NCBI GenBank assembly: GCA_965199815.1
Contig: CBDATE010000033.1
Location: 310,001-374,000, forward strand
From: Azotimanducus sp965199815
GTDB taxonomy: Bacteria; Pseudomonadota; Gammaproteobacteria; Pseudomonadales; Azotimanducaceae
Direction: 5' to 3'
Length of the DNA: 64,000 bases
The translations under genes and the position numbers were made by a program. A model generated the notes under the pieces. It made no database searches. It was given only the letters and a program-made list of their open reading frames with translations, and was not told where the DNA came from. Each line of letters starts with the position of its first letter. Position 1 is the first letter of the stretch. Shown piece by piece: positions 45,413 through 53,704 of the stretch.

Positions 45413-46018
45413 ATGGCGACCATGAAAACCATGCAGGAACGGTACGAATCCGAGGTGCGACCGGCGCTCGTCGAGCAGCTCGGTCTGAGCAATCTCATGG
45501 CCGTACCGCGCATCGAGAAGGTGACCGTGAACATGGGGGTGGTCAAGCCAACCGGTCAGCCGGGCGCATCGCCACGGGTGAACCAGGGGCGCGACCAGCG
45601 CGCTTCCGGCGGGGGAGACAAGAATGTGCTCGACAACGCAATCCGCGATATGCGCTTGATCACCGGCCAGCAACCGACGGTGACGCGAGCGCGAAAATCG
45701 GAAGCCGGGTTCAAGATTCGCGAAGGCATGCCACTTGGCTGCAAGGTCACACTGCGTCGCAGGCGCATGTATGAGTTCCTTGATCGGCTGGTCGGCATTG
45801 CCATTCCGCGTGTGCGCGACTTTCGTGGCCTGAACCCGCGCTCGATGGACGGGCAGGGCAATTTTTCTCTGGGCTTGTCGGAGCAGATCGTGTTTGCAGA
45901 AATCGACTACGACAAGATTGATCGGGTACGCGGCCTGGACATTACCATCACCACCTCTGCCCGCACCGATGCACAGGGACTGGCCCTGCTGCGGGCGCTC
46001 AAGTTCCCGATCCGTTGA
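45413..46018 (+). CDS. rplE: 50S ribosomal protein L5 with an internal insertion
   Basis: 201 residues against about 179. The extra ~20 residues (KPTGQPGASPRVNQGRDQRA) fall between VTVNMGVV near residue 45 and DKNVLDNAIRDM, inside an otherwise conserved region. ARKSEAGFKIREGMPLGCKV, IPRVRDFRGLNPRSMDGQGN and DKIDRVRGLDITITT are intact. L5 binds 5S rRNA and contacts S13. Confidence 0.97.
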   Translation: MATMKTMQERYESEVRPALVEQLGLSNLMAVPRIEKVTVNMGVVKPTGQPGASPRVNQGRDQRASGGGDKNVLDNAIRDMRLITGQQPTVTRARKSEAGFKIREGMPLGCKVTLRRRRMYEFLDRLVGIAIPRVRDFRGLNPRSMDGQGNFSLGLSEQIVFAEIDYDKIDRVRGLDITITTSARTDAQGLALLRALKFPIR

Positions 46019-46068
46019 TTTGTGCGGTTGCCCTGCGGGAACAACAGACAAGAAGGCGAATTCAGTAT

Positions 46069-46374
46069 ATGGCCAAGAAATCAATGATTGCGCGCGAACG
46101 CAAGCGTGAGCGAACTGTTGCGAAGTACCGTCAGCGACATGCGGAACTCAAGGCGGTGGTCGCTGATCGTTCCAAATCGCTCGATGAGGTTATGGAGGCG
46201 CAGCAGGCGTTGCAAAAGCTGCCGAGAAATGCGAGTCCGGTCAGGTTGCGTACGCGCTGCGGGCAGACAGGTCGCCCACGCGGTGTCTATCGGCGTTTCG
46301 GCCTTGGGCGCACCAAGCTTCGTGAGGCGGCCATGCGTGGCGATGTACCTGGTTTAGTGAAATCGAGTTGGTAG
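46069..46374 (+). CDS. rpsN: 30S ribosomal protein S14
   Basis: 101 residues from ATG 46069: MAKKSMIARERKRERTVAKY and RTRCGQTGRPRGVYRRFGLG. This is the long, zinc-free S14 of proteobacteria: a single Cys is left in the central region. Confidence 0.97.
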   Translation: MAKKSMIARERKRERTVAKYRQRHAELKAVVADRSKSLDEVMEAQQALQKLPRNASPVRLRTRCGQTGRPRGVYRRFGLGRTKLREAAMRGDVPGLVKSSW

Positions 46375-46387
46375 GCGGAATCCATCA

Positions 46388-46780
46388 ATGAGTATGCAAG
46401 ACCCAATCGCTGATTATCTGACGCGCATACGCAACGCACAGAGTGCCGGGCACAGCCATGTTTGCATGCCTGTGTCGCGCATGAAACTGGCGCTCACCAA
46501 GGTGCTCAAGGATGAGGGCTATGTGGGTGAATTCAGCGTCAGCGAAGATGTCAAACCGGAACTGAAGATCGAACTTCGGTATCACGAAGGGCGACCGGTT
46601 ATCGAAGAACTCAAGCGCCAGAGCCGTCCGGGACTGCGCATCTATTGTTCGCGCGACAAACTGCCTTACGTGCGAAGTGGCCTCGGCATTGCGCTTGTCA
46701 GCACCTCGAAGGGGGTCATGACAGATATGGATGCGCGCCGACTCGGGGTTGGCGGTGAAGTCGTGTGCACGGTCTTTTAG
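46388..46780 (+). CDS. rpsH: 30S ribosomal protein S8
   Basis: 130 residues, standard length. MQDPIADYLTRIRNAQSAGH at the start and GLGIALVSTSKGVMTDMDAR with GGEVVCTVF at the end are conserved. In E. coli S8 represses the spc operon by binding near rplE; the equivalent site has not been examined here. Confidence 0.98.
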   Translation: MSMQDPIADYLTRIRNAQSAGHSHVCMPVSRMKLALTKVLKDEGYVGEFSVSEDVKPELKIELRYHEGRPVIEELKRQSRPGLRIYCSRDKLPYVRSGLGIALVSTSKGVMTDMDARRLGVGGEVVCTVF

Positions 46781-46789
46781 GGGGTCGCC

Positions 46790-47323
46790 ATGTCGCGAAT
46801 TGCCAGGATGCCGATCAGGATTCCGCAGGGAGTGGCCGTCAGTCGTGACGGCGATGAATTTCTGGTCAAGGGACCGCAAGGTGAGTTGCGGCAAGCGGCC
46901 TCGCATCTGGTGGATGTGCAGCTTGTGGATGACGAGGTGCGCGTGTCGCCAGTGAACCAGAGCCGCTCGGCGCGAGCGCTGGCAGGCACCATTCGGTCGC
47001 TGCTGAATAACATGGTGACGGGTGTCAGCGAAGGTTTTCAGAAGGCTCTGGAGTTGCAGGGCGTTGGCTATCGAGCGGCCAGGCAGGGTCAACAGCTGGT
47101 GATGCAGCTTGGATTCTCGCATCCGATTGAGTATCAACCACCGGCTGGTATCGAGATAGAAACGCCAAGTGCCACCTCGTTACTGGTGAAGGGAGCGGAC
47201 CGGCAGCGTGTGGGTCAGGTGGCGGCGGAATTGCGCGCATTCCGCCCGCCGGAGCCTTACAAGGGCAAGGGGGTTCGCTACCTGGGCGAACAGGTTCGAC
47301 GCAAGGAAGGCAAGAAGAAATAA
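46790..47323 (+). CDS. rplF: 50S ribosomal protein L6
   Basis: 177 residues, standard length. SRIARMPIRIPQGVAVSRDG, KALELQGVGYRAARQGQQLV and RPPEPYKGKGVRYLGEQVRR are conserved. It lies near the GTPase-associated centre. Confidence 0.98.
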   Translation: MSRIARMPIRIPQGVAVSRDGDEFLVKGPQGELRQAASHLVDVQLVDDEVRVSPVNQSRSARALAGTIRSLLNNMVTGVSEGFQKALELQGVGYRAARQGQQLVMQLGFSHPIEYQPPAGIEIETPSATSLLVKGADRQRVGQVAAELRAFRPPEPYKGKGVRYLGEQVRRKEGKKK

Positions 47324-47336
47324 AGGGTTGATTGAA

Positions 47337-47720
47337 GTGAGCAACGCGCATAATTCCCTCAAGTACAAACCGACTGATGCCAAATCCAGGCGTCTGCGTC
47401 GGGCACACCGTACGCGCTGTCGCATGCGTGAGACGGACACCGTGCGTCTGACTGTGCATCGAACGCCAAGACACACCTACGCACAGATCATCAGTGGCGA
47501 CGGTGCTCGTGTGTTGGTATCGGCATCAACGCTTGGCAAGGCGGTGAGCGACCAGCCATCGGGCAATCTGGAAGCGGCGAGGCGTGTGGGTACGCTTGTC
47601 GCACAGCGGGCTATCGAGCAATCCATCTCGCGCGTGGCCTTCGACCGCTCCGGATTTCGCTACCACGGGCGTGTGAAGGCGCTTGCCGATGCCGCCCGCG
47701 CGGCCGGACTTGAATTCTAG
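47337..47720 (+). CDS. rplR: 50S ribosomal protein L18
   Basis: 127 residues from GTG 47337 with AAAGGG upstream. RRLRRAHRTRCRMRETDTVR, RTPRHTYAQIISGDGARVLV and FDRSGFRYHGRVKALADAAR are conserved. It carries 5S rRNA into the large subunit together with L5. Confidence 0.96.
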   Translation: MSNAHNSLKYKPTDAKSRRLRRAHRTRCRMRETDTVRLTVHRTPRHTYAQIISGDGARVLVSASTLGKAVSDQPSGNLEAARRVGTLVAQRAIEQSISRVAFDRSGFRYHGRVKALADAARAAGLEF

Positions 47721-47733
47721 AGAGACCCAATCC

Positions 47734-48432
47734 ATGGCATATGCAGAACAGATTGTTGAAGAAGGCCTGGTCGAGAAGCTCGTGCAGGTGAATCGCGTCG
47801 CCAAGGTCATCAAGGGCGGGCGCATATTCGGCTTCACCGCCCTGACGGTGGTAGGTGACGGCAACGGCAGCGTTGGCTTCGGGCGCGGCAAGGCGCGCGA
47901 GGTGCCGATTGCGATTAGCAAGGCGATGGAGAACGCACGCCGCAACTTGCGTTCGGTAGAACTCAACGGCGATACCCTCTGGTATGCCATCAGGGAGCGC
48001 CACGGCGCTTCCAAAATCTACATGCAGCCGGCATCTCCCGGTACCGGCATTATCGCTGGTGGTGCCATGCGCGCTGTGCTCGAAGCAGCCGGTGTGCGCA
48101 ACGTGCTGGCGAAGTGCTACGGCTCCACGGCGCCCGTCAATGTGGTACGCGCCACTGTCAAGGCGTTGCTCAAGATGCGCTCCCCGGAGCAGGTTGCAGC
48201 CAAGCGTGGCAAGAACTTGGCGGCTATTCGCCCGTCCGCAGTCAAGTCTGAAGATGACGCATCCGATACGCAGGTTGACGATACAGCGCCCGTATCACAA
48301 GAGCCGCAAGAGCCGCAGGAGCCGCAGGAGCCGCAAGAGCCGCAAGAGCTGCAACAGCCGCAGGAGCCGCAAGAGCCGCATGAGTCGCAAGAGCCGCAAG
48401 AGTCGGCCTTGAGCGCGGAGGAGGAATCATGA
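47734..48432 (+). CDS. rpsE: 30S ribosomal protein S5 with a long PQE-repeat C-terminal tail
   Basis: 232 residues against about 167. Residues 1-165 are a normal S5: VEKLVQVNRVAKVIKGGRIF, GDGNGSVGFGRGKAREVP, SPGTGIIAGGAMRAVLEAAG, VRATVKALLKMRSPE. From about residue 170 an acidic tail begins, and from about 188 it consists of tandem Pro-Gln-Glu triplets encoded by a 9-bp minisatellite (48296-48412). The tail is presumably disordered and solvent exposed. The stop overlaps rpmD by ATGA. Confidence 0.97.
   Translation: MAYAEQIVEEGLVEKLVQVNRVAKVIKGGRIFGFTALTVVGDGNGSVGFGRGKAREVPIAISKAMENARRNLRSVELNGDTLWYAIRERHGASKIYMQPASPGTGIIAGGAMRAVLEAAGVRNVLAKCYGSTAPVNVVRATVKALLKMRSPEQVAAKRGKNLAAIRPSAVKSEDDASDTQVDDTAPVSQEPQEPQEPQEPQEPQELQQPQEPQEPHESQEPQESALSAEEES
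48296..48412 (+). repeat. 9-bp minisatellite (CCGCARGAG) inside rpsE
   Basis: Some 12 tandem or near-tandem copies of CCGCAAGAG/CCGCAGGAG with a few variants (CTGCAACAG, CATGAGTCG). Unit length is a multiple of three, so copy-number change keeps the frame. Confidence 0.92.
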
Positions 48433-48767
48433 CAGAGCAAGCCAGTTCAGGCACAGTGCCCACCGGCCTCCATATACGCCTTCGCAAGAGCACCAATCGG
48501 CGCACATCAAAGCATCGCGCCTGTGTTGCCGGACTCGGGTTGCGACGTATTGGCGACGAGGTGCACCTGCCTGACCGACCGGAAATCCGTGGCATGGTGA
48601 ATCGGGTGCGCTATCTGCTCGATGTAACGGAAGTCGCGGAAGTCGCGTCACGGACACCGGCACATGAAGAAGATCATGCGCCCGCCACGGCTCGTGACAA
48701 GGTATCGAATCCGGGTCAGGATGCTGACTCGGGCGAACAGCTTGATGAACCACAAGGCGAAGGATAA
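48429..48767 (+). CDS. rpmD: 50S ribosomal protein L30 with an acidic C-terminal extension
   Basis: 112 residues; a usual L30 has about 60. LHIRLRKSTNRRTSKHRACV, LGLRRIGDEVHLPDRPEIRG and MVNRVRYLLDVTEV are the L30 core (residues 14-70). The remaining ~42 residues are rich in Ala, Glu, Asp and His and have no counterpart in other L30 that I know. Confidence 0.95.
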   Translation: MTEQASSGTVPTGLHIRLRKSTNRRTSKHRACVAGLGLRRIGDEVHLPDRPEIRGMVNRVRYLLDVTEVAEVASRTPAHEEDHAPATARDKVSNPGQDADSGEQLDEPQGEG

Positions 48768-48772
48768 GCCGC

Positions 48773-49282
48773 ATGCGACTCAACAATCTCAAGCCCGCCT
48801 CGGGCAGCAAGTGGCCGCGAAAACGCGTCGGTCGCGGCGCTGGTTCCGGCACTGGCAAAACCGCAGGGCGTGGTAACAAGGGACAAAATGCTCGTTCCGG
48901 GGGCGGCGTTCGGCCCGGCTTCGAGGGTGGTCAGTTACCAATCCAGATGCGCTTGCCGAAGTTCGGGTTTCGCTCCCGCAAAGCGCTTGCGACTGCCGAA
49001 GTCCGATTGAGCGAACTCGACAAGATCACAGGCGATAGCATCAGTCTGCAATCCCTGCGTGAGGCTGGCCTGATCTCGTCGCAGGTGACCAGAGTGCGCA
49101 TAATCAAGTCGGGCGAGGTGCGGCGCGCCCTGCGTTTTGATGGCGAAGACAGTTCGCTGCATCTCACCAGAGGTGCCAGGGCGGCGCTCGCAGCGCTGGC
49201 CAACGCCGATGTCGCGGAGTCCGATGCCACGGAGTCCGATAGCGTGGACCCCGATGCCACCAACCCCGATGCCGCGAACTAG
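48773..49282 (+). CDS. rplO: 50S ribosomal protein L15 with an Asp/Ala-rich tail
   Basis: 169 residues against about 145. MRLNNLKPASGSKWPRKRVG, GRGNKGQNARSGGGVRPGFE and GGQLPIQMRLPKFGFRS are conserved. The final ~27 residues (ANADVAESDATESDSVDPDA onward) are an acidic low-complexity tail. The TAG stop abuts the hairpin repeat at 49282, whose first G is the last base of the stop. Confidence 0.97.
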   Translation: MRLNNLKPASGSKWPRKRVGRGAGSGTGKTAGRGNKGQNARSGGGVRPGFEGGQLPIQMRLPKFGFRSRKALATAEVRLSELDKITGDSISLQSLREAGLISSQVTRVRIIKSGEVRRALRFDGEDSSLHLTRGARAALAALANADVAESDATESDSVDPDATNPDAAN

Positions 49283-49431
49283 GGAAACTCTGAATAACAG
49301 AGTTTCCCGTGCGGCACACGGATGTGCCGCCAGATTCAGTGCCGTAAGGCATTGAATCTGCGAGCAAATCAGAATCGCACTTCTGATTTGCGAGTATGAT
49401 CAAGTCCACGGATGGACTTGATCAGAACATA
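49282..49431 (+). repeat. Multi-hairpin repeat element, copy 4, between rplO and secY
   Basis: 150 bp with all five hairpins, closest in length to copy 2. It sits in the 193-bp gap between rplO and secY, in transcription sense, so the hairpins would form in the operon mRNA. It is followed by short repeats (GATAACCGATAACTGGTAAC) before secY. Confidence 0.95.
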
Positions 49432-49475
49432 ACTAGAGACACCCGGCACTGATAACCGATAACTGGTAACTGATA

Positions 49476-50816
49476 ATGGTCGCGACAGCACAATCACTGG
49501 GGAAGACATCAGACGGCTCCATGGCCGATCTTCGTCGTCGCCTGCTCTTTGTGTTGATTGCCTTGCTGGTCTATCGCGTCGGTACGCATATTCCCGTGCC
49601 CGGTATTGATCCGGTGCGGCTTCAGCAGCTCTTTGATTCCCAGCAGGGCGGTATTCTCGATCTCTTCAACATGTTTTCGGGTGGAGCACTCGAGCGCATG
49701 AGCATTCTCGCGCTCGGTGTGGTGCCCTACATCACGTCCAGCATCATCATGAACCTCTTGTCGATGATGGATCCGCGCCTGCAGCAGCTGCGCAAGGAAG
49801 GCGAAGCGGGTCGCCGCAGAATCTCCCAGTACACCCGCTACGGCACACTGCTGCTGGCGCTTGTTCAAGGCTCCGCGCTGTCAGTCACGCTGGCAAGTCA
49901 GGGGCTGAGCTATTTTTCCGGGTTCGGGTTTTTCTTCGTGGCCACCCTGACTCTGATTACGGGTGCCATGTTCATGATGTGGCTCGGTGAGCAGATTACC
50001 GAGCGCGGTGTCGGTAACGGCATTTCGCTGCTCATATTTTCCGGCATTGTATCCGGCTTTCCCGCTGTCCTTGGCCAGAGTTTCGAGGCTTCCAGGCAGG
50101 GAGATATCAATATCATCGCGCTGCTTGCGATTGGCATGTTTGCCGTGGTCGTCATAGGTTTCGTGGTATTTATCGAGCGTGGTCAACGACGCATTACAGT
50201 AAATTACGCGCGTCGCCAGCAGGGACGCAAGATGGTGCAGGGCCAGACAAGCCATCTGCCGCTCAAGGTCAACATGGCAGGCGTTATTCCGGCGATTTTT
50301 GCCTCCAGCCTGCTGCTCGCACCAGCCTCCATCGCCACCTGGTTCGGCCAGTCTCCCGGCTTCGAGTGGCTGCAACAGATCGCGCTCGTGCTTTCCCCCG
50401 GCCAGCCGGCGTACATACTCATGTTCGCTGCTGGTATCATATTCTTCAGTTTCTTTTATACCGCGATTGTCTTTGACCCCAAGGATGTAGCGAATAATCT
50501 GAAACGCCAGGGTGCCTACGTGCCGGGCATCAGGCCCGGGGCGCAGACGGCGGACTACATAGACGATGTCATCACCCGCCTGACGACCTTCGGCGCGCTC
50601 TATGTGGCGCTCGTCTGTTTGCTGCCGGAGTTCATGATCGTGTTCTTCAATGTGCCTTTTCAGCTTGGCGGTACGGCTTTGCTGATCGTGGTGGTAGTGG
50701 CCATGGATTTCATGGCGCAGGTGCAGGCGCACCTGATGTCCGGGCAGTACGCGCGGCTCATGGAACAGGCGAATCTGAAGAATTATGGCAGCCGCGCACG
50801 TGTGCGCCGTCAGTAA
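49476..50816 (+). CDS. secY: Preprotein translocase subunit SecY
   Basis: 446 residues with ten membrane helices. MADLRRRLLFVLIALLVYRV with GTHIPVPGID, the plug region SGGALERMSILALGVVPYIT near residue 75, and GISLLIFSGIVSGFP are conserved. SecY forms the protein-conducting channel with SecE and SecG and receives chains from FtsY/SRP and SecA. A start at 49521 is also possible. It is separated from rplO by hairpin repeat copy 4, which could reduce read-through. Confidence 0.98.
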   Translation: MVATAQSLGKTSDGSMADLRRRLLFVLIALLVYRVGTHIPVPGIDPVRLQQLFDSQQGGILDLFNMFSGGALERMSILALGVVPYITSSIIMNLLSMMDPRLQQLRKEGEAGRRRISQYTRYGTLLLALVQGSALSVTLASQGLSYFSGFGFFFVATLTLITGAMFMMWLGEQITERGVGNGISLLIFSGIVSGFPAVLGQSFEASRQGDINIIALLAIGMFAVVVIGFVVFIERGQRRITVNYARRQQGRKMVQGQTSHLPLKVNMAGVIPAIFASSLLLAPASIATWFGQSPGFEWLQQIALVLSPGQPAYILMFAAGIIFFSFFYTAIVFDPKDVANNLKRQGAYVPGIRPGAQTADYIDDVITRLTTFGALYVALVCLLPEFMIVFFNVPFQLGGTALLIVVVVAMDFMAQVQAHLMSGQYARLMEQANLKNYGSRARVRRQ

Positions 50817-50837
50817 TCGAGCACAGGGGATTTGGAC

Positions 50838-50954
50838 ATGAAGGTACGGGCATCAGTGAAGAAAATCTGTCGCGATTGCAAGATCGTGCGCCGCGCCGGA
50901 GTGGTACGTGTCATCTGCAAGACCGAACCACGCCACAAGCAGCGTCAGGGTTAA
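50838..50954 (+). CDS. rpmJ: 50S ribosomal protein L36
   Basis: 38 residues: MKVRASVKKICRDCKIVRRA, then VVRVICKTEPRHKQRQG. The zinc ligands C11, C14, C27 and H33 are present (zinc-binding form). It starts 21 bp after secY, as usual. Confidence 0.97.
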   Translation: MKVRASVKKICRDCKIVRRAGVVRVICKTEPRHKQRQG

Positions 50955-50977
50955 CGTCAGGGTCAAGGAGTTTCAGG

Positions 50978-51331
50978 ATGGCACGGGTTGCAGGCATCAA
51001 TCTTTCCGACAACAAGCATGTCGTGATTTCGCTTACCAGGCTCTATGGAATAGGCTCGAGTCGCGCCCGCGACATCTGTCAGGCGAGCGGGGTGGCACCG
51101 AATGTCAAACTTGGAAACCTGAGTGAAGATCAGGTTGATGCGCTGCGTACGGAGGTGGACAAGTACAACATCGAGGGCGACCTGCGACGGGAAGTCAACA
51201 TGAACATCAAGCGCCTGATGGACCTCGGCAGTTTTCGCGGTATTCGGCACAGGCGTGGATTACCGGTTCGCGGGCAACGCACGAGTACCAACGCGCGTAC
51301 CCGCAAGGGGCGCAAGCGTCCGGTTCGGTAG
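50978..51331 (+). CDS. rpsM: 30S ribosomal protein S13
   Basis: 117 residues from ATG 50978 preceded by AGGAG. ARVAGINLSDNKHVVISLTR, YGIGSSRARDICQASGV and the basic tail GQRTSTNARTRKGRKRPVR are conserved. Contacts the P-site tRNA. The TAG stop shares its G with a solo hairpin module at 51331. Confidence 0.98.
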   Translation: MARVAGINLSDNKHVVISLTRLYGIGSSRARDICQASGVAPNVKLGNLSEDQVDALRTEVDKYNIEGDLRREVNMNIKRLMDLGSFRGIRHRRGLPVRGQRTSTNARTRKGRKRPVR

Positions 51332-51357
51332 GGAAACTCCGAACAACAGGGTTTCCA
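51331..51357 (+). repeat. Solo copy of hairpin module a, after rpsM
   Basis: GGGAAACTCCGAACAACAGG then GTTTCC matches module a of the multi-hairpin element with changes in both arms (CTCC/CAGGG). The other four modules are absent. It lies in the 88-bp rpsM-rpsK gap. Confidence 0.8.
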
Positions 51358-51419
51358 GGAAATCCTGAAGTCGGACAAGGACATTTTCAGGGACAAGGGA
51401 GTCAATGCGAGAGAGCCAT

Positions 51420-51803
51420 ATGGCAAGAACAACAGCGAAAAAAAAGGTCAAGCGCATCGTGAGCGATGGCTTGGTGCATGTACATGCGTCCTTCAACAAC
51501 ACGATCATCACCATCACTGATCGTCAAGGCAATGTGCTTGCCTGGGGGACTGCCGGTTCAGCCGGTTTCAAGGGGTCGCGCAAGAGTACGCCATTTGCGG
51601 CTCAGGTGGCGGCGGAACAAGTCGTTCAGCGCGTATCTGACTTCGGGCTGGAAAACGTGAGTGTGTTCGTCAAGGGGCCTGGACCTGGCCGCGAATCGGC
51701 CGTGCGCGCGCTGAATGCCGGCGGACTGCGCATCACCAATATCACTGATGTGACACCCATCCCCCACAACGGCTGTCGTCCGCCCAAGCGTCGCCGACCT
51801 TGA
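51420..51803 (+). CDS. rpsK: 30S ribosomal protein S11
   Basis: 127 residues from ATG 51420; an upstream ATG at 51405 would add five residues. HVHASFNNTIITITDRQGNV, GSAGFKGSRKSTPFAAQVAA and GGLRITNITDVTPIPHNGCR are conserved. It forms part of the platform near the mRNA exit. Confidence 0.97.
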   Translation: MARTTAKKKVKRIVSDGLVHVHASFNNTIITITDRQGNVLAWGTAGSAGFKGSRKSTPFAAQVAAEQVVQRVSDFGLENVSVFVKGPGPGRESAVRALNAGGLRITNITDVTPIPHNGCRPPKRRRP

Positions 51804-51890
51804 GGTCTGATCCGGCGCACGGCATATCACGACTGCCCATATTGATAACAACATCGTTTACAAGACACTACGCAGACTGAGTACACCGAC

Positions 51891-52544
51891 ATGGCTCGAT
51901 ACCTGGGACCCAAATGCAAGCTCTCGCGCCGAGAGGGAACCGATCTTTATCTGAAGAGCGGCATACGGTCACACCAATCCAAATGTGATGCCAAGGGCAT
52001 TGATCGTGGCCCCACAGGACGCGCGGACCGCCCGCCCGGGATGCATGGATTGCGTCGTGGTCGGCAGTCGGACTATGCCATTCAGTTGCGCGAAAAGCAG
52101 AAGGTGCGCCGCCTGTACGGCGTACTCGAGCGCCAGTTTCGCAACTATTACAAGCGCGCTGAACGTCGCAAGGGTGCCACGGGTGAGAACCTGTTGCGCT
52201 TTCTGGAAAGCCGTCTCGATAACGTTACCTATCGCATGGGCTTCGGAGCCACTCGTGCCGAGGCGCGACAGCTGGTGTCGCACAAGGGTATTCAAGTGAA
52301 CGGACAGATCGTGAACATTCCGTCGTTCCTCGTCTCGCCGAGTGATCACATCGAAGTCGCGCCCGGTGCACAGAAGCAATTGAGAATACAGTCTGCACTC
52401 GAACTGGCCAGCACTCGCCAGGCAGTGGACTGGGTAGATGTGGACCTCGACACCTTGAAAGGAGTGTATCAACGCCACCCGGAACGCTCCGAACTCCCGT
52501 CCGAGATTAACGAGAATCTCATCGTTGAACTTTATTCGAAGTAA
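51891..52544 (+). CDS. rpsD: 30S ribosomal protein S4
   Basis: 217 residues, about ten more than usual. MARYLGPKCKLSRREGTDLY, REKQKVRRLYGVLERQFRNY and the S4 RNA-binding domain RLDNVTYRMGFGATRAEARQ are conserved. The C-terminus INENLIVELYSK is standard. Primary 16S binder and, in E. coli, repressor of the alpha operon. Confidence 0.98.
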   Translation: MARYLGPKCKLSRREGTDLYLKSGIRSHQSKCDAKGIDRGPTGRADRPPGMHGLRRGRQSDYAIQLREKQKVRRLYGVLERQFRNYYKRAERRKGATGENLLRFLESRLDNVTYRMGFGATRAEARQLVSHKGIQVNGQIVNIPSFLVSPSDHIEVAPGAQKQLRIQSALELASTRQAVDWVDVDLDTLKGVYQRHPERSELPSEINENLIVELYSK

Positions 52545-52611
52545 GTTGGACAGGACACAGCCGACGAGCGCCACGAGCTGGTCAGCCACTTGCGAACACA
52601 GGAGATTGTGA

Positions 52612-53613
52612 ATGAGCACAACATTTGACGAATTATTGCGGCCTGCTGTCGACATCGTGCAGGAGAAGGGGAGCGACCGCGCGCGCATCACGCTCGAACC
52701 CCTCGAGCGTGGCTTTGGTCATACGCTCGGCAACGCACTGCGCCGTGTGCTGCTGTCGTCAATTCCCGGCGCGGCGATTACCGAGGTGGTAATCGACAAT
52801 GTGCAACACGAGTACAGCGCTATTCCGGATGTGCGTGAGGATGTCATCGACATACTGCTCAATCTCAAGGGCGTGGCCATCAAGCTCTTTGGCCCGCAAG
52901 AAGAGGTGATTACGCTGGAAGCCAAGGGGCCGACCAGAATCACCGCTGGCGATTTCAAGCTCACACAGCAGGTGGAAATTACCAATCCGGAGCATCACAT
53001 CTGTACGCTCAACAAGAACGGCAAGATTCGCATTGAAGCTCGTGTCACGCGCGGCCGCGGCTATGTATCGGCTGATGATCGGGAAGAAACAGACGATCAG
53101 GAAACGCGCGAATCCAACCCCATAGGGTTCCTGCGGCTTGATGCGAGCTACAGTCCCATGAAGCGGGTCGCCTACACGGTGGAGAGTACGCGTGTCGAGC
53201 AGCGCACAGATCTCGACAAGTTGATTCTCGACATAGAAACCAACGGTGCAATAGACCCCGAGGATGCGCTTGATCTGGCGGCTTCCACCCTGAGAGATCA
53301 GTTGGCCATCTTCGTCAATATTGATTCTGAGGCGGTCAAGCCCGTGGGCATTACGCCCGTGAGGCCGAAAACCTTCCCTCCCGTCCTGTCGCGACCTGTG
53401 GACGACCTGGAGCTCACGGTGCGCTCTGCCAACTGCCTCAAGGCGGAGAATATCCGCTACATTGGCAACCTGATTCAGAAGACCGAGAACGAACTTCTCA
53501 AGACACCGAATCTGGGCAGGAAGTCGCTCGACGAAATTCAGTCGCAGCTCAAGAGCCGTGGTTTACAGCTCGGTACCGATTTGACGGGATGGGAGCCGCC
53601 CGCGAGCAGTTGA
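52612..53613 (+). CDS. rpoA: DNA-directed RNA polymerase subunit alpha
   Basis: 333 residues. The N-terminal dimerisation domain has LEPLERGFGHTLGNALRRVL near residue 30. A linker near 235-250 is followed by the C-terminal domain with the helix SANCLKAENIRYIGNLIQKT and LLKTPNLGRKSLDEI, which contacts UP elements and activators. The usual location between rpsD and rplQ. Confidence 0.98.
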   Translation: MSTTFDELLRPAVDIVQEKGSDRARITLEPLERGFGHTLGNALRRVLLSSIPGAAITEVVIDNVQHEYSAIPDVREDVIDILLNLKGVAIKLFGPQEEVITLEAKGPTRITAGDFKLTQQVEITNPEHHICTLNKNGKIRIEARVTRGRGYVSADDREETDDQETRESNPIGFLRLDASYSPMKRVAYTVESTRVEQRTDLDKLILDIETNGAIDPEDALDLAASTLRDQLAIFVNIDSEAVKPVGITPVRPKTFPPVLSRPVDDLELTVRSANCLKAENIRYIGNLIQKTENELLKTPNLGRKSLDEIQSQLKSRGLQLGTDLTGWEPPASS

Positions 53614-53704
53614 CCGGCATCCTTCGGTCAGACATGTTGATCAAGACGCGCATATAACGACTATTTGCTTATTTATTTCACAGGGGTATTCGGGGTCAGG
53701 CACC

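Noticed and set aside
48301..48408. CRISPR-like periodicity in rpsE
   Set aside because: The 9-bp period is in frame with the S5 coding sequence and has no spacers; it is a coding minisatellite.
49445..49475. GATAAC/GGTAAC short repeats before secY as an operator
   Set aside because: Too short and irregular to support a call; noted only in the description of repeat copy 4.
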